64,000 nucleotides of DNA from Neptunomonas marina (GTDB lineage: Bacteria; Pseudomonadota; Gammaproteobacteria; Pseudomonadales; Balneatricaceae): contig NZ_SACQ01000007.1 of NCBI RefSeq assembly GCF_004005935.1, positions 175,693-239,692 of the forward strand. The letters run 5' to 3'. Positions 38,854-49,129 of this stretch are shown here, piece after piece. The number at the start of each line of letters is the position of its first letter. Within the stretch, counting starts at the first letter, position 1. Made by a program: the position numbers and the translations under genes. Under the pieces are notes generated by a model. The model was not told the origin of the DNA, ran no database searches, and saw nothing but the letters and a program-made list of their open reading frames with translations.

Positions 38854-39681
38854 TCAATCATAGATTGTTGGGATCGGCTGGCGTTTGTGCTCTGTTTTGG
38901 TATAGATCTCAATCAGGCGCTCCTGAACTGACGAGCTAACCGGCTTGCCCTCGAGGAAGTCATCAATCTCGTCATAGGTTAAACCTAACGCGGACTCGTC
39001 GGTTTTCTGTGGTTCTAAGCACTCAAGGTCGGCCGTCGGTGTTTTGTGAACTAAGGCTTCTGGTGCACCCAAGTAGTCGGCTAATTGGCGTACTTGGCGC
39101 TTACTTAAACCGAATAGTGGTACTAAGTCGCAAGCCCCGTCACCCCACTTAGTATAAAAGCCGGTGATGTTTTCAGCTGAGTGGTCTGTTCCAAGTACTA
39201 AACCGCCCAAAATACCGGCCACTTGATACTGAGCGGCCATCCGCATTCTGGCTTTAGTGTTGCCTTTGGCGAAGTCGATATGAGCATCGCTATGCTCCAG
39301 CAAACTGCCAAGGGCGGCGGTCACTTCGTTGTGTAGCCCATCGGCACCTACTTTAATGTTGATCGTGAGTGTCTCACTGGGCTGGATAAAAGAGAGCGCG
39401 CGCTGGGCATCCTCTTCATCTTGCTGAACACCATAAGGCAAGCGAACCGCGATAAATTTGTAGGGTGCACTGTCGGCCTCAGCATTGAGTTGCTCAACCG
39501 CGAGCTGCGCTAAGCGCCCGCAAGTTGAGGAGTCCACGCCACCGCTGATGCCCAAAATAAGGTGCTGCTGACCTGATGCGCGTAGTTGTTGCTTGATAAA
39601 GGCAACGCGCTTCTCGACCTCTTGGGCTGGGTCGATGGAAGGCTGTACATGCATCGCTTGGATGATCTCATTTGCGGTCAT
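38854..39681 (-). CDS. nadE: NH3-dependent NAD+ synthetase
   Basis: 275 residues, the length of the short ammonia-dependent form in E. coli. It amidates nicotinate adenine dinucleotide to NAD. The ATP pyrophosphatase P-loop [15 protein letters not shown] and [19 protein letters not shown] are clear. No glutaminase domain is present. It lies 11 bases downstream of bamD on the same strand. Confidence 0.96.
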   Translation of the reverse strand: MTANEIIQAMHVQPSIDPAQEVEKRVAFIKQQLRASGQQHLILGISGGVDSSTCGRLAQLAVEQLNAEADSAPYKFIAVRLPYGVQQDEEDAQRALSFIQPSETLTINIKVGADGLHNEVTAALGSLLEHSDAHIDFAKGNTKARMRMAAQYQVAGILGGLVLGTDHSAENITGFYTKWGDGACDLVPLFGLSKRQVRQLADYLGAPEALVHKTPTADLECLEPQKTDESALGLTYDEIDDFLEGKPVSSSVQERLIEIYTKTEHKRQPIPTIYD

Positions 39682-39692
39682 TGTGTGCCTCT

Positions 39693-40640
39693 TTATTCAA
39701 AGATACCGAAGGTGGCTTTGTGATACCAAGGGCGCTTGGTTTCTTGCTCTTTCTGCGCCTCATTCTCTGGCTTTTCTAAGCCTTGCTTATCTTCTGTTGT
39801 TGGGCGCGGTGGATCGTCGGCTTCGCTCTCGGAGCCAAACAGACCAAATGTCGCGGTTTCCAGTAAGCTTGTATTCTTAACCTTGTACGATTTCAGCGGA
39901 TAATTTGGGTAATTTGCCAAGAGAACATCACGGGCGCTTTGTGCCAACTGTTGCTCACCCAACAGCTCGTATGCTTGGTACATTACCGCGAGGGCGTCTG
40001 GCGTTGCCGGTGTCTCTTTGAGATTTTCCACCACATAGCGGCCACGGTTAGCTGCCGCAATGTAGGCACCACGCTTCATGTAGTAGTTTGCGACGTGGAC
40101 CTCGTAGGATGCTAAGCGGTTTTTCAAAAACAACATGCGCTTTTGAGCATCGGGTGCATAGGAGCTATCAGGGTAGCGGTTAATCAGAGTTGAGAAACTT
40201 TCGAAGGAGCTGCGTGCCGCACCGGGGTCGCGCTGATCTATATCGATCGGCAAGAATCGCTGGAACATACTCTGATCTTGCTCAAAGGCGGTTAGCCCCT
40301 TCAAATAATACGCATAGTCGATGTTTTCATGTGAGGGATGCAGGCGTATAAAACGATCTGCTGCGGCGCGAGCAGCCTCTGGCTCAAAATTTTTGTGGTA
40401 TGCGAATATCAACTCAAGCTGCGCTTGCTCGGAGTAGCGCCCAAATGGATAGCGAGCTTCGAGCATCTGCAGTTTTTCCACAGCGGTTTCATACTCTTGT
40501 TGCTCAAGGGCTGTAATCGCTTCGTCGTAAAGTTGTTGCTCTGGAATGTCTGGTAGCCGCTTTTCATCACCGCCAAACCACGAACAGGCTGATACAAAAA
40601 AGCACACTGCAATGACGCTAAAAACTCTTCCCAACCGCAT
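39693..40640 (-). CDS. bamD: Outer-membrane assembly lipoprotein BamD
   Basis: 315 residues. BamD is the essential lipoprotein partner of BamA in inserting outer-membrane proteins. The lipobox FFVSAC gives lipid attachment at about Cys19. Several TPR units follow ([38 protein letters not shown]). Its C-terminus is about 70 residues longer than E. coli BamD and charged. It is divergent from rluD, the usual arrangement. Confidence 0.95.
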   Translation of the reverse strand: MRLGRVFSVIAVCFFVSACSWFGGDEKRLPDIPEQQLYDEAITALEQQEYETAVEKLQMLEARYPFGRYSEQAQLELIFAYHKNFEPEAARAAADRFIRLHPSHENIDYAYYLKGLTAFEQDQSMFQRFLPIDIDQRDPGAARSSFESFSTLINRYPDSSYAPDAQKRMLFLKNRLASYEVHVANYYMKRGAYIAAANRGRYVVENLKETPATPDALAVMYQAYELLGEQQLAQSARDVLLANYPNYPLKSYKVKNTSLLETATFGLFGSESEADDPPRPTTEDKQGLEKPENEAQKEQETKRPWYHKATFGIFE

Positions 40641-40782
40641 GAATTAATCCCGATACGTTACCATCCGATTCTCGGCGACCATCGCCGGATCAGGTATACT
40701 GGTGGTTATTGGTTAAAAAACAGTTTATTTAAACACAACGGCGGGCGAAGCAAAATCACTGCTGTTATCGATTGGTAGATTG

Positions 40783-41751
40783 ATGTCTGAAAAAATAGAA
40801 CGAGAGGCGCTGGTGCCCGGTGATCTTACCGGCCAACGTTTAGATCAAATATTAGCGCAGCTATTTTCCGACTTTTCACGCTCCCGTTTAACGAGCTGGA
40901 TTAAAGAAGGTTTCGTGACGGTTGATGGTAAGCAGATGAAACCGCGCGAGAAGCTTTTTGGCGGCGAAAAGATCGTTATTACCGCGCAGGTTGAAGAGAT
41001 CGAAGACCATGTGGGTGAGGATATCCCTCTCGATATTGTCTACGAAGATGATGACATATTGGTCGTCAATAAACCTGCGGGCCTAGTGGTTCATCCAGCA
41101 GCGGGGCACCGCAGTGGTACGCTCATGAATGCGCTGTTGCACCACTTTCCTGATATCGCGGTTGTACCACGTGCGGGCATCGTGCACCGGCTGGATATGG
41201 ATACAACCGGCTTGATGGTGGTCGCGAAAACGCTGCAAGCGCAAACGGAGCTGGTGGCTCAGCTGCAAGATCGCTCCATGGGCCGTGAATATGAAGCTGT
41301 CGTACAAGGTGTGATGACCGGCGGAGGTTGTGTGGATGAGCCGATGGGCCGCCATGCTAAGAGCCGTCAGAAGATGGCGGTTGTTGGTTTAGGTAAAGAA
41401 GCGGTGACGCACTACCGTATGCTGACTAAGTTCCGCGCCCATACGCATATCCGTCTGAAGCTCGAGACTGGCCGTACCCACCAAATTCGTGTCCACATGG
41501 CGCACATCAACTATCCGCTAGTGGGTGATCAGTTATATGGCGGACGTTTCCGCTTACCCAAAGGGGCCAGTGAGGCGATGCAAGAGGCGCTGCGCAACTT
41601 TAAGCGCCAAGCGTTGCATGCCAAGAAGCTTGAGCTTTGGCATCCGGTGACGGGTGAGCTGATGTCATGGGAAGTGGATCTGCCTGAGGACTTCAGCGCG
41701 TTGCTCGATGTGCTGTCGAAAGACAAAGCTAATAACGACGACGAGTACTAG
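40783..41751 (+). CDS. rluD: 23S rRNA pseudouridine synthase D
   Basis: 322 residues (E. coli 326). It makes pseudouridines in helix 69 of 23S rRNA. The N-terminal S4-like domain (GQRLDQILAQLFSDFSRSRL) and the catalytic HRLDMDTTGLMVVAKT (Asp) are present, as is LETGRTHQIRVHMAH. The ATG directly after an in-frame TTG was chosen. It is followed two bases later by pgeF. Confidence 0.96.
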   Translation: MSEKIEREALVPGDLTGQRLDQILAQLFSDFSRSRLTSWIKEGFVTVDGKQMKPREKLFGGEKIVITAQVEEIEDHVGEDIPLDIVYEDDDILVVNKPAGLVVHPAAGHRSGTLMNALLHHFPDIAVVPRAGIVHRLDMDTTGLMVVAKTLQAQTELVAQLQDRSMGREYEAVVQGVMTGGGCVDEPMGRHAKSRQKMAVVGLGKEAVTHYRMLTKFRAHTHIRLKLETGRTHQIRVHMAHINYPLVGDQLYGGRFRLPKGASEAMQEALRNFKRQALHAKKLELWHPVTGELMSWEVDLPEDFSALLDVLSKDKANNDDEY

Positions 41752-41753
41752 CG

Positions 41754-42482
41754 ATGGAGCTACTGACCCCACATTGGCCTGTGCCAAGCCATATTAAAGC
41801 TGTGGCAACAACGCGCATCGGTGGATATAGCCAAGGGCCGTACGCCGGCCTTAACCTCGGTGACCATGTGGGGGATCAGCCAAGTCATGTTGCAGCGAAT
41901 CGTGCTCAGTTGCTAGAGCAGCTCGATCTTGAGCAGTCGCAATGGCTAACGCAGGTACATGGCACCCGATGTATAGAGGCGTTACCCGTGTCTCTGCATA
42001 TCGCTCCTGAAGCGGACGCTTGCTACACCTCGCAAGCGCAACTGGCGTGCGTCATTATGACCGCTGATTGTCTGCCGGTGCTTTTTACCGATGGTGAACG
42101 TGTCGGTGCGGCTCATGCTGGCTGGCGTGGATTGGCCGATGGCGTGCTTGAAACAACCCTTGAAGCATTTGAGCGTGCTCATACGTCTGTGTGGCTAGGA
42201 CCCGCTATTGGGCCTGCTGCGTTCGAAGTAGGCGATGAGGTGCGTGAGCGGTTTTGCCAATATCTGCCCGCTTCTGAGCAGTACTTTGTTCCCTCTGCAA
42301 ATGCGGGCAAATGGCTGGCAGATATCTATGGCTTAGCTAGATTACGCCTTGCTGCGGCTGGTGTCACACAGGTTTATGGTGGAGGTTTGTGCACCTTTAC
42401 GGATGCCGTGCGCTTTTTCTCCTATCGGCGTGACCGTACCACAGGCCGTATGGCAACCTTGATCTGGAAAACAGCGGCTTAA
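41754..42482 (+). CDS. pgeF: Peptidoglycan editing factor (YfiH, laccase-domain)
   Basis: 242 residues of the YfiH/PgeF family, which removes L-Ser-containing wrong muropeptide precursors; older names call it a multicopper polyphenol oxidase. Conserved His/Cys patterns are seen in TQVHGT, MTADCLPVL and AAHAGWRGLADG. The rluD-pgeF pair is normally followed by clpB; here the kbl-tdh block intervenes. Confidence 0.93.
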   Translation: MELLTPHWPVPSHIKAVATTRIGGYSQGPYAGLNLGDHVGDQPSHVAANRAQLLEQLDLEQSQWLTQVHGTRCIEALPVSLHIAPEADACYTSQAQLACVIMTADCLPVLFTDGERVGAAHAGWRGLADGVLETTLEAFERAHTSVWLGPAIGPAAFEVGDEVRERFCQYLPASEQYFVPSANAGKWLADIYGLARLRLAAAGVTQVYGGGLCTFTDAVRFFSYRRDRTTGRMATLIWKTAA

Positions 42483-42551
42483 CAACAGCCGCTGCCCATC
42501 CGAACGTTTCTTACCGACATCAGTCAACTGTTCTATAAGTTGGATTTTTTT

Positions 42552-42567
42552 ATCCATTATAATGGAT
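42552..42567. promoter_or_regulatory. 16-bp perfect palindrome over the kbl-tdh -10 box
   Basis: ATCCATTATAATGGAT is a perfect palindrome 54 bases before the kbl ATG, and its centre holds TATAAT (42558-42563). A dimeric repressor bound here would block RNA polymerase. Its half-sites ATCCAT/ATGGAT recur before the XRE-cupin regulator gene. No strong -35 box is visible. Confidence 0.6.
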
Positions 42568-42620
42568 TTTATTCCTGTTTGTTGTAATCTCAAGCAGGAT
42601 AAGTCGATAGGGAGGCGGTC

Positions 42621-43814
42621 ATGAAGCGTCAGGTATTTTATGAAACACTCGAGACGCAGCTCGATGAGCTAAAAGCCGAGGGGCTGTTTAAAGCAGAAAG
42701 AGAGATCGCGTCCGCGCAAGCGGCTCACGTGCGGCTCTCATCGGGCGATGACGTCATCAATTTCTGTGCAAATAACTATCTCGGGTTAGCTAACGACGCA
42801 CGCTTGATTGATGCCGCAAAGCGGGGGCTAGATGAGCATGGTTTTGGGATGGCTTCGGTGCGCTTTATCTGCGGCACGCAAGATATTCATAAACAGCTGG
42901 AGCGCCAGCTCAGCCAGTTTCTAGGCTTGGATGACGCGATTCTTTACTCCTCCTGCTTTGATGCCAATGGCGGGCTTTTTGAAACCCTGTTGGGTGAAGA
43001 GGATGTCATCATCAGCGATGCGCTTAACCATGCCAGTATCATCGATGGCGTTCGGTTGAGTAAAGCGAAGCGGATGCGCTACGCCAACAACGATATGCAG
43101 GCGTTAGAGGAGTGCCTAAAAGCCGCACAGGATGCGCGGGTACGTTTGATTGCCACGGATGGTGTGTTCTCGATGGATGGAGTGATCGCCAATCTTGCGG
43201 CGATCTGTGATCTTGCTGACCAGTATGATGCGCTTGTTATGGTGGATGACTCCCATGCGGTTGGCTTTATCGGAGAGAACGGGCGTGGCTCGCACGAATA
43301 CTGCAACGTGATGGGGCGGGTAGATATCTTAACCGGTACTTTCGGAAAGGCGCTTGGTGGTGCCTCTGGTGGATACACTGCAGCGAAACAGCCAGTGATC
43401 GATTGGTTACGGCAGCGATCACGGCCCTATCTGTTTTCAAACTCACTGGCGCCTGCCATCGTACAGGCTACCCAAACGGCGCTGGCGTTAGTGGAGAGGG
43501 GCGAAGGTCTGCGCGAGCAGCTGCAAGATAACAGCCGCTATTTTCGCCAGCGTATGACAGCCGCAGGTTTTACATTGGCAGGTGCTGATCATGCGATTAT
43601 TCCTGTGATGATCGGTGATGCGGAACTGGCGAGCCGTATGGCAGACCGGTTACTTGACTATGACATCTATGTGATTGGTTTTTCGTTTCCAGTGGTGCCA
43701 AAGGGAGCCGCACGTATTCGTACCCAGATGTCGGCAGCTCATACTCGCGCGCAGCTTGATCAAGCGATTGACGCCTTCATCCGGGTGGGGCGTGAGCTAG
43801 GAGTTATCCAATGA
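42621..43814 (+). CDS. kbl: Glycine C-acetyltransferase (2-amino-3-ketobutyrate CoA ligase)
   Basis: 397 residues (E. coli 398). It is a PLP enzyme of the alpha-oxoamine synthase family that cleaves 2-amino-3-ketobutyrate with CoA to glycine and acetyl-Co[34 protein letters not shown] and the PLP-Lys region [15 protein letters not shown] are diagnostic. GGAGG precedes the ATG. It overlaps tdh by 4 bases (ATGA), so the two enzymes are made together. Confidence 0.97.
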   Translation: MKRQVFYETLETQLDELKAEGLFKAEREIASAQAAHVRLSSGDDVINFCANNYLGLANDARLIDAAKRGLDEHGFGMASVRFICGTQDIHKQLERQLSQFLGLDDAILYSSCFDANGGLFETLLGEEDVIISDALNHASIIDGVRLSKAKRMRYANNDMQALEECLKAAQDARVRLIATDGVFSMDGVIANLAAICDLADQYDALVMVDDSHAVGFIGENGRGSHEYCNVMGRVDILTGTFGKALGGASGGYTAAKQPVIDWLRQRSRPYLFSNSLAPAIVQATQTALALVERGEGLREQLQDNSRYFRQRMTAAGFTLAGADHAIIPVMIGDAELASRMADRLLDYDIYVIGFSFPVVPKGAARIRTQMSAAHTRAQLDQAIDAFIRVGRELGVIQ

Positions 43815-44836
43815 AAGCACTTGCCAAACTGAAAGCTCAGCCAGGTATCTGGTTGCATGACACCGGCAAACCGGCGCTTGGGCACAACGACCTGCTGATC
43901 AAAATTCGTAAAACAGCGATCTGCGGGACCGATGTTCATATCTACAACTGGGATGAATGGGCGCAAAATACCATTCCGGTGCCGATGACCGTTGGCCACG
44001 AATATGTTGGTGTTGTGGAGGAGATCGGCTGTGAAGTGGAAGGCTTTGCGATCGGCGATCGAGTCTCCGGTGAGGGGCATATCACCTGTGGACACTGCCG
44101 TAATTGTCGCGCAGGTCGCCGTCATCTATGCCGCAACACCCAAGGTGTGGGTGTTGATCGCCCGGGGGCCTTTGCCGAGTACTTGGTTATTCCTGCCATT
44201 AATGCCTTTAAGATCCCCGACAATATCTCTGATGATCTTGCGGCTATTTTCGACCCCTTCGGCAATGCCTTACACACCGCTTTGTCGTTTGATCTGGTGG
44301 GTGAAGATGTGCTGATTACCGGTGCTGGCCCCATCGGGATTATGGCTGCTGCAGTAGCCCGCCATGTGGGGGCTAGGCACGTGGTGCTCACCGATATTAA
44401 CGACTATCGCCTAACACTCGCTCAGCAGGTTGATCCGCGTATTCATATTGTTAATGTTGTGCAGGCGTCGTTGGCGGATACGATGCAGCAACTTGGCATG
44501 ACGGAGGGCTTTGATGTGGGGCTTGAGGTGTCGGGGGCGCCGCAAGCGTTTCGTGAGATGCTTAATCGCATGAATCATGGTGGCAAAATCGCCATGCTCG
44601 GCATTCCTGCTGCTGATATGGCGATCGACTGGTCTGAGGTTATCTTTAAAGGCCTAATACTCAAAGGTATCTATGGACGAGAGATGTTCGAAACCTGGTA
44701 CAAAATGGCCAGCGTGATTCAATCGGGGCTAGATTTAACACCGGTCATTACACACCATTATCCAGTTGAGCAGTTTCAAGCCGGCTTTGATGTGATGCGT
44801 TCTGGCCAGTCAGGTAAAGTGATCTTGAATTGGTAG
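43811..44836 (+). CDS. tdh: L-threonine 3-dehydrogenase
   Basis: 341 residues, the same length as E. coli Tdh. It is a zinc, NAD-dependent enzyme making 2-amino-3-ketobutyrate. The catalytic zinc Cys is in [15 protein letters not shown], the structural zinc Cys are in [19 protein letters not shown], and the Rossmann motif is [14 protein letters not shown]. With kbl it forms the threonine-to-glycine pathway. The stop directly abuts the convergent regulator gene. Confidence 0.98.
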   Translation: MKALAKLKAQPGIWLHDTGKPALGHNDLLIKIRKTAICGTDVHIYNWDEWAQNTIPVPMTVGHEYVGVVEEIGCEVEGFAIGDRVSGEGHITCGHCRNCRAGRRHLCRNTQGVGVDRPGAFAEYLVIPAINAFKIPDNISDDLAAIFDPFGNALHTALSFDLVGEDVLITGAGPIGIMAAAVARHVGARHVVLTDINDYRLTLAQQVDPRIHIVNVVQASLADTMQQLGMTEGFDVGLEVSGAPQAFREMLNRMNHGGKIAMLGIPAADMAIDWSEVIFKGLILKGIYGREMFETWYKMASVIQSGLDLTPVITHHYPVEQFQAGFDVMRSGQSGKVILNW

Positions 44837-45409
44837 CTACGGGCGGCCTTTATGGACCACCAAAAACGCACGTAGGGTGTCTTGTCCACGGTTTTCGATA
44901 CGGTGGGCAATATCTGCAGGATAGCGCAACGTATCCCCCACTTGAGCATCGGTGTATACACCTCCATCGAGGGCGACGCGTGCTTGCCCTGCTATCACCG
45001 AAAGGTGCTCACGAGTCCCGTGAATATGGGCCTCAGAGCACAGTTCACCGCCAGGCTGCACAATCAGCTCATACCACTCCACATCGCTTGCCATATCCAC
45101 AGGGTTAAGCGCGACGAGTTCGCACTGCTGATCTTGGCTAAGCAAGCGAGGTGTCGCTATGGCTTCTTGGCGCTCGATGCGCGGCCCCTCTGCTTGGCTT
45201 TGTGCTGCTAGCTGATCAATGGATACGCCCAGTGCTTGGGTAATATTCCATAGCGTGGTGAAGGTTGGGTTGGCGTTACCACGCTCAATCTCCGACAACA
45301 TAGAGCGAGAAACATTGGAGCGCTCAGCCAACTGCGCCAAGTTTAGCCCCAGTGCTTTACGGCGTTGTTTCATCGCGGCACCGACATTGGGTGTAGCAGC
45401 GTGCTTCAC
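44837..45409 (-). CDS. XRE-family HTH regulator with cupin domain
   Basis: 190 residues. An N-terminal helix-turn-helix (about 9-64, LNLAQLAERSNVSRSMLSEI) is followed by a C-terminal cupin (about 110-187, GGELCSEAHIHGTREHLSVI, ALDGGVYTDAQVGDTLRYP). Regulators of this class often sense small amines or amino acids through the cupin. GTG start with AAGGAG. It is convergent with and abuts tdh, so control of kbl-tdh is a reasonable inference, supported by shared half-sites. Confidence 0.88.
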   Translation of the reverse strand: MKHAATPNVGAAMKQRRKALGLNLAQLAERSNVSRSMLSEIERGNANPTFTTLWNITQALGVSIDQLAAQSQAEGPRIERQEAIATPRLLSQDQQCELVALNPVDMASDVEWYELIVQPGGELCSEAHIHGTREHLSVIAGQARVALDGGVYTDAQVGDTLRYPADIAHRIENRGQDTLRAFLVVHKGRP

Positions 45410-45425
45410 AATAACTCCTTAACGC

Positions 45426-45463
45426 ATCCATCAGACTCGCGCCTAGTGTAGCGCACTATGGAT
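45426..45463. promoter_or_regulatory. Inverted repeats upstream of the XRE-cupin gene
   Basis: ATCCAT (45426-45431) and ATGGAT (45458-45463) flank a second inverted repeat, TAGTG-N5-CACTA (45444-45458). Both lie 17-54 bases before the regulator start codon. The outer half-sites equal those of the palindrome before kbl, suggesting autoregulation by the same protein. Confidence 0.5.
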
Positions 45464-45489
45464 GGGGGTGGGCTATCTCGGTTTCTCTG

Positions 45490-45518
45490 CTTGAAGTTTG
45501 ATCAGCATGACCGCATAT
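45490..45518 (+). promoter_or_regulatory. Heat-shock (sigma32) promoter of clpB
   Basis: CTTGAAG is separated by 14 bases from CCGCATAT, an excellent match to the sigma32 consensus CTTGAAA-N11-16-CCCCATNT. It lies 63 bases before the clpB ATG. This supports RpoH-dependent heat induction. Confidence 0.85.
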
Positions 45519-45581
45519 ATCTATTAAGAAAGCAGCTGTGCCGAATGCGGGCAGCGACATTAACGTAGGAGATGAAGGTCT

Positions 45582-48158
45582 ATGCGACAAGATAAACTTA
45601 CACCCAAACTACAAGAAGCACTGGCCGATGCGCAGTCGCTTGCTGTTGGGAAAGATCACAACTATATCGAGCCAATCCACCTATTGGCAGCGTTCTTACA
45701 GCAGCAAGATGGCGCAGTACGCCCGTTGCTGCCTCAAGCCGGCGTTTCGTTACAAAGCTTAACCACAAAGGTCGCTGAAGCGCTGACGCACTTACCCGTC
45801 GTGCAACATCCCGATGGCGATGTGCAGATCTCCCGCGAGATGGGAAAGCTACTCAACAATGCCGATAAATTGGCCCAGAAACGTGGCGACCAGTTCATTA
45901 CCGGCGAGATCGTTTTGCTCGCGATGCTCGACGACAAGAGCGACTGTGGCCGGTTGTTAAAGCAAGCGGGTCTTACCAAAGCCACGCTAGAGCGGGTGAT
46001 TGATGCGGTGCGTGGTGGTGAAAGTGTTGCCGATGCAAATGCTGAGTCAAACCGCCAAGCGCTGAACAAATATTGTATCGACCTGACTGAGCGTGCGGAG
46101 TCTGGCGCGTTGGATCCGGTGATTGGGCGCGATGATGAGATCCGCCGTACTATTCAGGTGTTGCAGCGCCGGACCAAAAATAATCCTGTACTGATCGGTG
46201 AGCCGGGTGTCGGTAAAACGGCCATTGTTGAGGGACTTGCGCAGCGGATTGTGAATGGCGAGGTACCCGAGGGGCTTAAACGTAAACGCGTGCTCTCTCT
46301 GGATATGGGATCGCTGATCGCGGGTGCTAAGTTCCGTGGCGAGTTTGAAGAGCGTCTAAAAGCGGTACTTAACGAACTTGCCAAGCAAGATGGGCAGGTC
46401 ATTCTATTTATTGATGAGCTGCACACCATGGTCGGCGCAGGTAAGGGCGAGGGGGCGATGGACGCCGGTAATATGCTCAAGCCCGCCTTGGCGCGGGGCG
46501 AGTTGCACTGCGTTGGTGCCACCACGCTAGATGAGTATCGCCAGTATGTCGAGAAAGATGCAGCGCTGGAGCGTCGGTTCCAGAAGGTGCTGGTGGATGA
46601 GCCGTCCGAAGAGGACACTATCGCGATTCTACGAGGCCTAAAAGAGCGCTACGAGATTCACCATGCGGTAGATATTACCGACTCTGCAATCATCGCTGCG
46701 GCAAAACTCTCTCAGCGTTACATTACGGATCGCCAGTTGCCTGATAAGGCGATCGATCTCATCGATGAAGCAGCATCGCGTATCCGTATGGAGATGGACT
46801 CTAAACCGGAAGAGATGGACCGTTTGGAGCGTAAACTCATTCAGCTCAAGATGGAGCGTGAGGCGCTGCGCAAAGAGAAGGACAGTGCGGCGAAGCAGCG
46901 TTTAGCCGAGCTGGAAAATGCGATCACTGAGCAAGAGCGTGCTTATGCAGAGCTTGATGAGATCTGGAAGTCAGAAAAGTCGGTGATGCAGGGCTCCCAA
47001 AAGATCAAAGAGGAGCTAGAGCAGGCGCGCATCGAGTTAGAGCAGGCACAGCGTAGTGGCGATCTAGCGAAAGCGGGAGAGCTGCAATATGGCCGTATCC
47101 CTGAGTTGGAAAAGCAGCAAGAGATGGCGCATCAAGCCGAAAGCTCAGATCAGGAAACAAAGCTGCTGCGCAACCGCGTAGGTGAGGAGGAGGTTGCCGA
47201 AGTTGTTTCGCGCTGGACCGGTATTCCGATTAGCAAAATGCTCGAAGGCGAGCGGGAAAAACTGCTGCGTATGGAAGATGCGCTGCACGAGCGCGTGATT
47301 GGCCAAAGCGAAGCGGTCACAGCGGTGGCGAATGCCGTACGACGTTCACGCTCTGGTCTGGCTGATCCCAATCGTCCGAACGGTTCGTTCCTGTTCTTGG
47401 GCCCAACGGGTGTGGGTAAGACCGAGCTGTGCAAAACCTTAGCGAGTTTCCTGTTTGATACGGAAGAGGCGATGGTACGTATCGATATGTCGGAGTTTAT
47501 GGAGAAGCACTCTGTTGCTCGCTTGATTGGTGCCCCGCCGGGTTATGTCGGCTATGAGGAGGGCGGATACCTGACCGAAGCGGTGCGTCGCAAGCCGTAC
47601 TCTGTGCTGTTGCTCGATGAGGTGGAGAAGGCGCATCCCGATGTCTTCAATATCCTGTTGCAAGTGCTCGAAGACGGCCGATTAACGGATGGCCAAGGCC
47701 GAACCGTGGACTTTAGAAATACCATTGTGGTGATGACCTCGAATTTGGGTTCAGACCTGATTCAAAACTTCAGCGCTGATGATGACTATGAGCTGATGAA
47801 TAAAGCGGTGATGGAGGCTGTTGGCAGCCACTTCCGACCTGAAGTAATCAACCGGATCGATGAGGTGGTGGTGTTCCACAGCTTGCAGAAAAACCAAGTG
47901 GCAGGCATCGCGAATATTCAGCTTGATCGTTTACGTAGCCGCTTAGCGGAACACAGCTTGGCGCTCACGTTGACACAAACGGCCTTGGAAAAGCTGGTGG
48001 ATGTGGGCTTTGAGCCTATCTACGGCGCGCGACCGCTCAAACGGGCGATACAGCAGTGGATAGAAAACCCGCTGGCACAAGCGCTGTTGGCTGGGCGCTA
48101 CGCGCCGGGCAGTGAAATAGTGGTTGATGTGGAAGCAGGAGAGTTTGTCTTCCGCTAG
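45582..48158 (+). CDS. clpB: ATP-dependent disaggregase ClpB
   Basis: 858 residues (E. coli 857). With DnaK it rescues aggregated proteins. An N-terminal Clp-N domain (about 1-145) is followed by NBD1 with Walker [14 protein letters not shown], a coiled-coil middle domain (about 410-525), and NBD2 with [33 protein letters not shown] is typical of ClpB/Hsp104. GGAGATGAAGG precedes the ATG. Upstream sigma32 promoter; terminator downstream. Confidence 0.98.
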   Translation: MRQDKLTPKLQEALADAQSLAVGKDHNYIEPIHLLAAFLQQQDGAVRPLLPQAGVSLQSLTTKVAEALTHLPVVQHPDGDVQISREMGKLLNNADKLAQKRGDQFITGEIVLLAMLDDKSDCGRLLKQAGLTKATLERVIDAVRGGESVADANAESNRQALNKYCIDLTERAESGALDPVIGRDDEIRRTIQVLQRRTKNNPVLIGEPGVGKTAIVEGLAQRIVNGEVPEGLKRKRVLSLDMGSLIAGAKFRGEFEERLKAVLNELAKQDGQVILFIDELHTMVGAGKGEGAMDAGNMLKPALARGELHCVGATTLDEYRQYVEKDAALERRFQKVLVDEPSEEDTIAILRGLKERYEIHHAVDITDSAIIAAAKLSQRYITDRQLPDKAIDLIDEAASRIRMEMDSKPEEMDRLERKLIQLKMEREALRKEKDSAAKQRLAELENAITEQERAYAELDEIWKSEKSVMQGSQKIKEELEQARIELEQAQRSGDLAKAGELQYGRIPELEKQQEMAHQAESSDQETKLLRNRVGEEEVAEVVSRWTGIPISKMLEGEREKLLRMEDALHERVIGQSEAVTAVANAVRRSRSGLADPNRPNGSFLFLGPTGVGKTELCKTLASFLFDTEEAMVRIDMSEFMEKHSVARLIGAPPGYVGYEEGGYLTEAVRRKPYSVLLLDEVEKAHPDVFNILLQVLEDGRLTDGQGRTVDFRNTIVVMTSNLGSDLIQNFSADDDYELMNKAVMEAVGSHFRPEVINRIDEVVVFHSLQKNQVAGIANIQLDRLRSRLAEHSLALTLTQTALEKLVDVGFEPIYGARPLKRAIQQWIENPLAQALLAGRYAPGSEIVVDVEAGEFVFR

Positions 48159-48176
48159 CGGCCATTTACCTCAACA

Positions 48177-48210
48177 GAGGCTCACCTTCGGGTGGGCCTC
48201 TTTGCGTTTT
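48177..48210 (+). terminator. Intrinsic terminator after clpB
   Basis: A 10-bp stem GAGGCTCACC/GGTGGGCCTC with a TTCG tetraloop is followed by TTTGCGTTTT. The stem is strong and the T-run interrupted. Confidence 0.8.
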
Positions 48211-48280
48211 AGTTGGCGCACTCGCAAAGCGTAACCTATGTTTAGTGGATTGTAGTTTGCGTGATTGATGAGAGTAGTCG

Positions 48281-49066
48281 ATGGAAAATCTGAAAGTCAT
48301 CGTAGTCGATGATGCGAAGTTTATTTGTGAACATGTCACCAAAATAGTGAACGAAGCCTTTTTAGGCGCGAAAATTCAAGCGGCATACAACGGCAAAGAG
48401 GCGGTCAAGCTGATGAGCGCAGAGACTTTTGACATTGTGCTCTGTGATTGGGAGATGCCGGAGATGAGTGGCCTAGAGCTGCTTAAGTGGACGCGCGCGC
48501 AGCCTCAATATCAAACCACGCCGTTCCTGATGATCACCAGTCGCGGAGAGCGCTCTTATGTGCTTAAAGCGATCCAAGCAGGTGTGAATGATTATTTGGG
48601 GAAACCCTTCACAGCAGATCAGCTCGTAACAAAAGTGCATAAGCTACTGGGCCAACCTCAACAAGCGCCGGATGCCGCAAAACAAGCTAAAGCAGGACGC
48701 GTTTTGGCACAGGATAAACTGAAAGCAACGGGTACCCAAAAGCATGTTGCGAAGCCCAAAGGGATGGCACAGCTGCGTACCGGCGGACAAGTTTTCAAAT
48801 GTGCCGTGAAGGATTTGAGCTTAAAGGATGCGTTGATCGTCATTAAGAACGAAGGTAACTACCCCAGCGTACTGGAATCGGTGGTGGTGGATATCGAGGC
48901 GTTATCTGGTGATAGCGTGGCCCAAATGAATGGCTTTATTCAAAGCCTACAGGCGGTTGAGCCGCGTGTAGACTCCCCTTTTATCAATATTGTTGTGTCT
49001 TTTGTGGATGATGATCCTGATAAGATGGCGCACTTGAGCAAATATATTGAGGCCGTTCGGCGCTAG
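48281..49066 (+). CDS. Response regulator with C-terminal PilZ-like domain
   Basis: 261 residues. The receiver domain (1-115) has the acidic pair D10-D11, phospho-acceptor D56 in VLCDWEMPEMSG, T85 and K108 in LGKPF. A linker of about 45 residues follows. The C-terminal domain (about 160-261) contains VKDLSLKDALIV, which resembles the D-x-S-x-x-G part of PilZ but lacks a clear RxxxR, so c-di-GMP binding is doubtful. No cognate kinase gene is adjacent. It stands alone between the clpB terminator and rlmJ. Confidence 0.75.
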   Translation: MENLKVIVVDDAKFICEHVTKIVNEAFLGAKIQAAYNGKEAVKLMSAETFDIVLCDWEMPEMSGLELLKWTRAQPQYQTTPFLMITSRGERSYVLKAIQAGVNDYLGKPFTADQLVTKVHKLLGQPQQAPDAAKQAKAGRVLAQDKLKATGTQKHVAKPKGMAQLRTGGQVFKCAVKDLSLKDALIVIKNEGNYPSVLESVVVDIEALSGDSVAQMNGFIQSLQAVEPRVDSPFINIVVSFVDDDPDKMAHLSKYIEAVRR

Positions 49067-49129
49067 TGCTTTTGTTGCTGCAGCAAGGCGGCGATAATAG
49101 GGCATCTCAAACAAACCTTAGGAGCAGCG

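Noticed and set aside
42621..44836. kbl-tdh as a horizontally acquired island
   Set aside because: Codon use and composition look like the neighbours by eye, and there are no direct repeats, integrase or tRNA at the edges; only the position is unusual.
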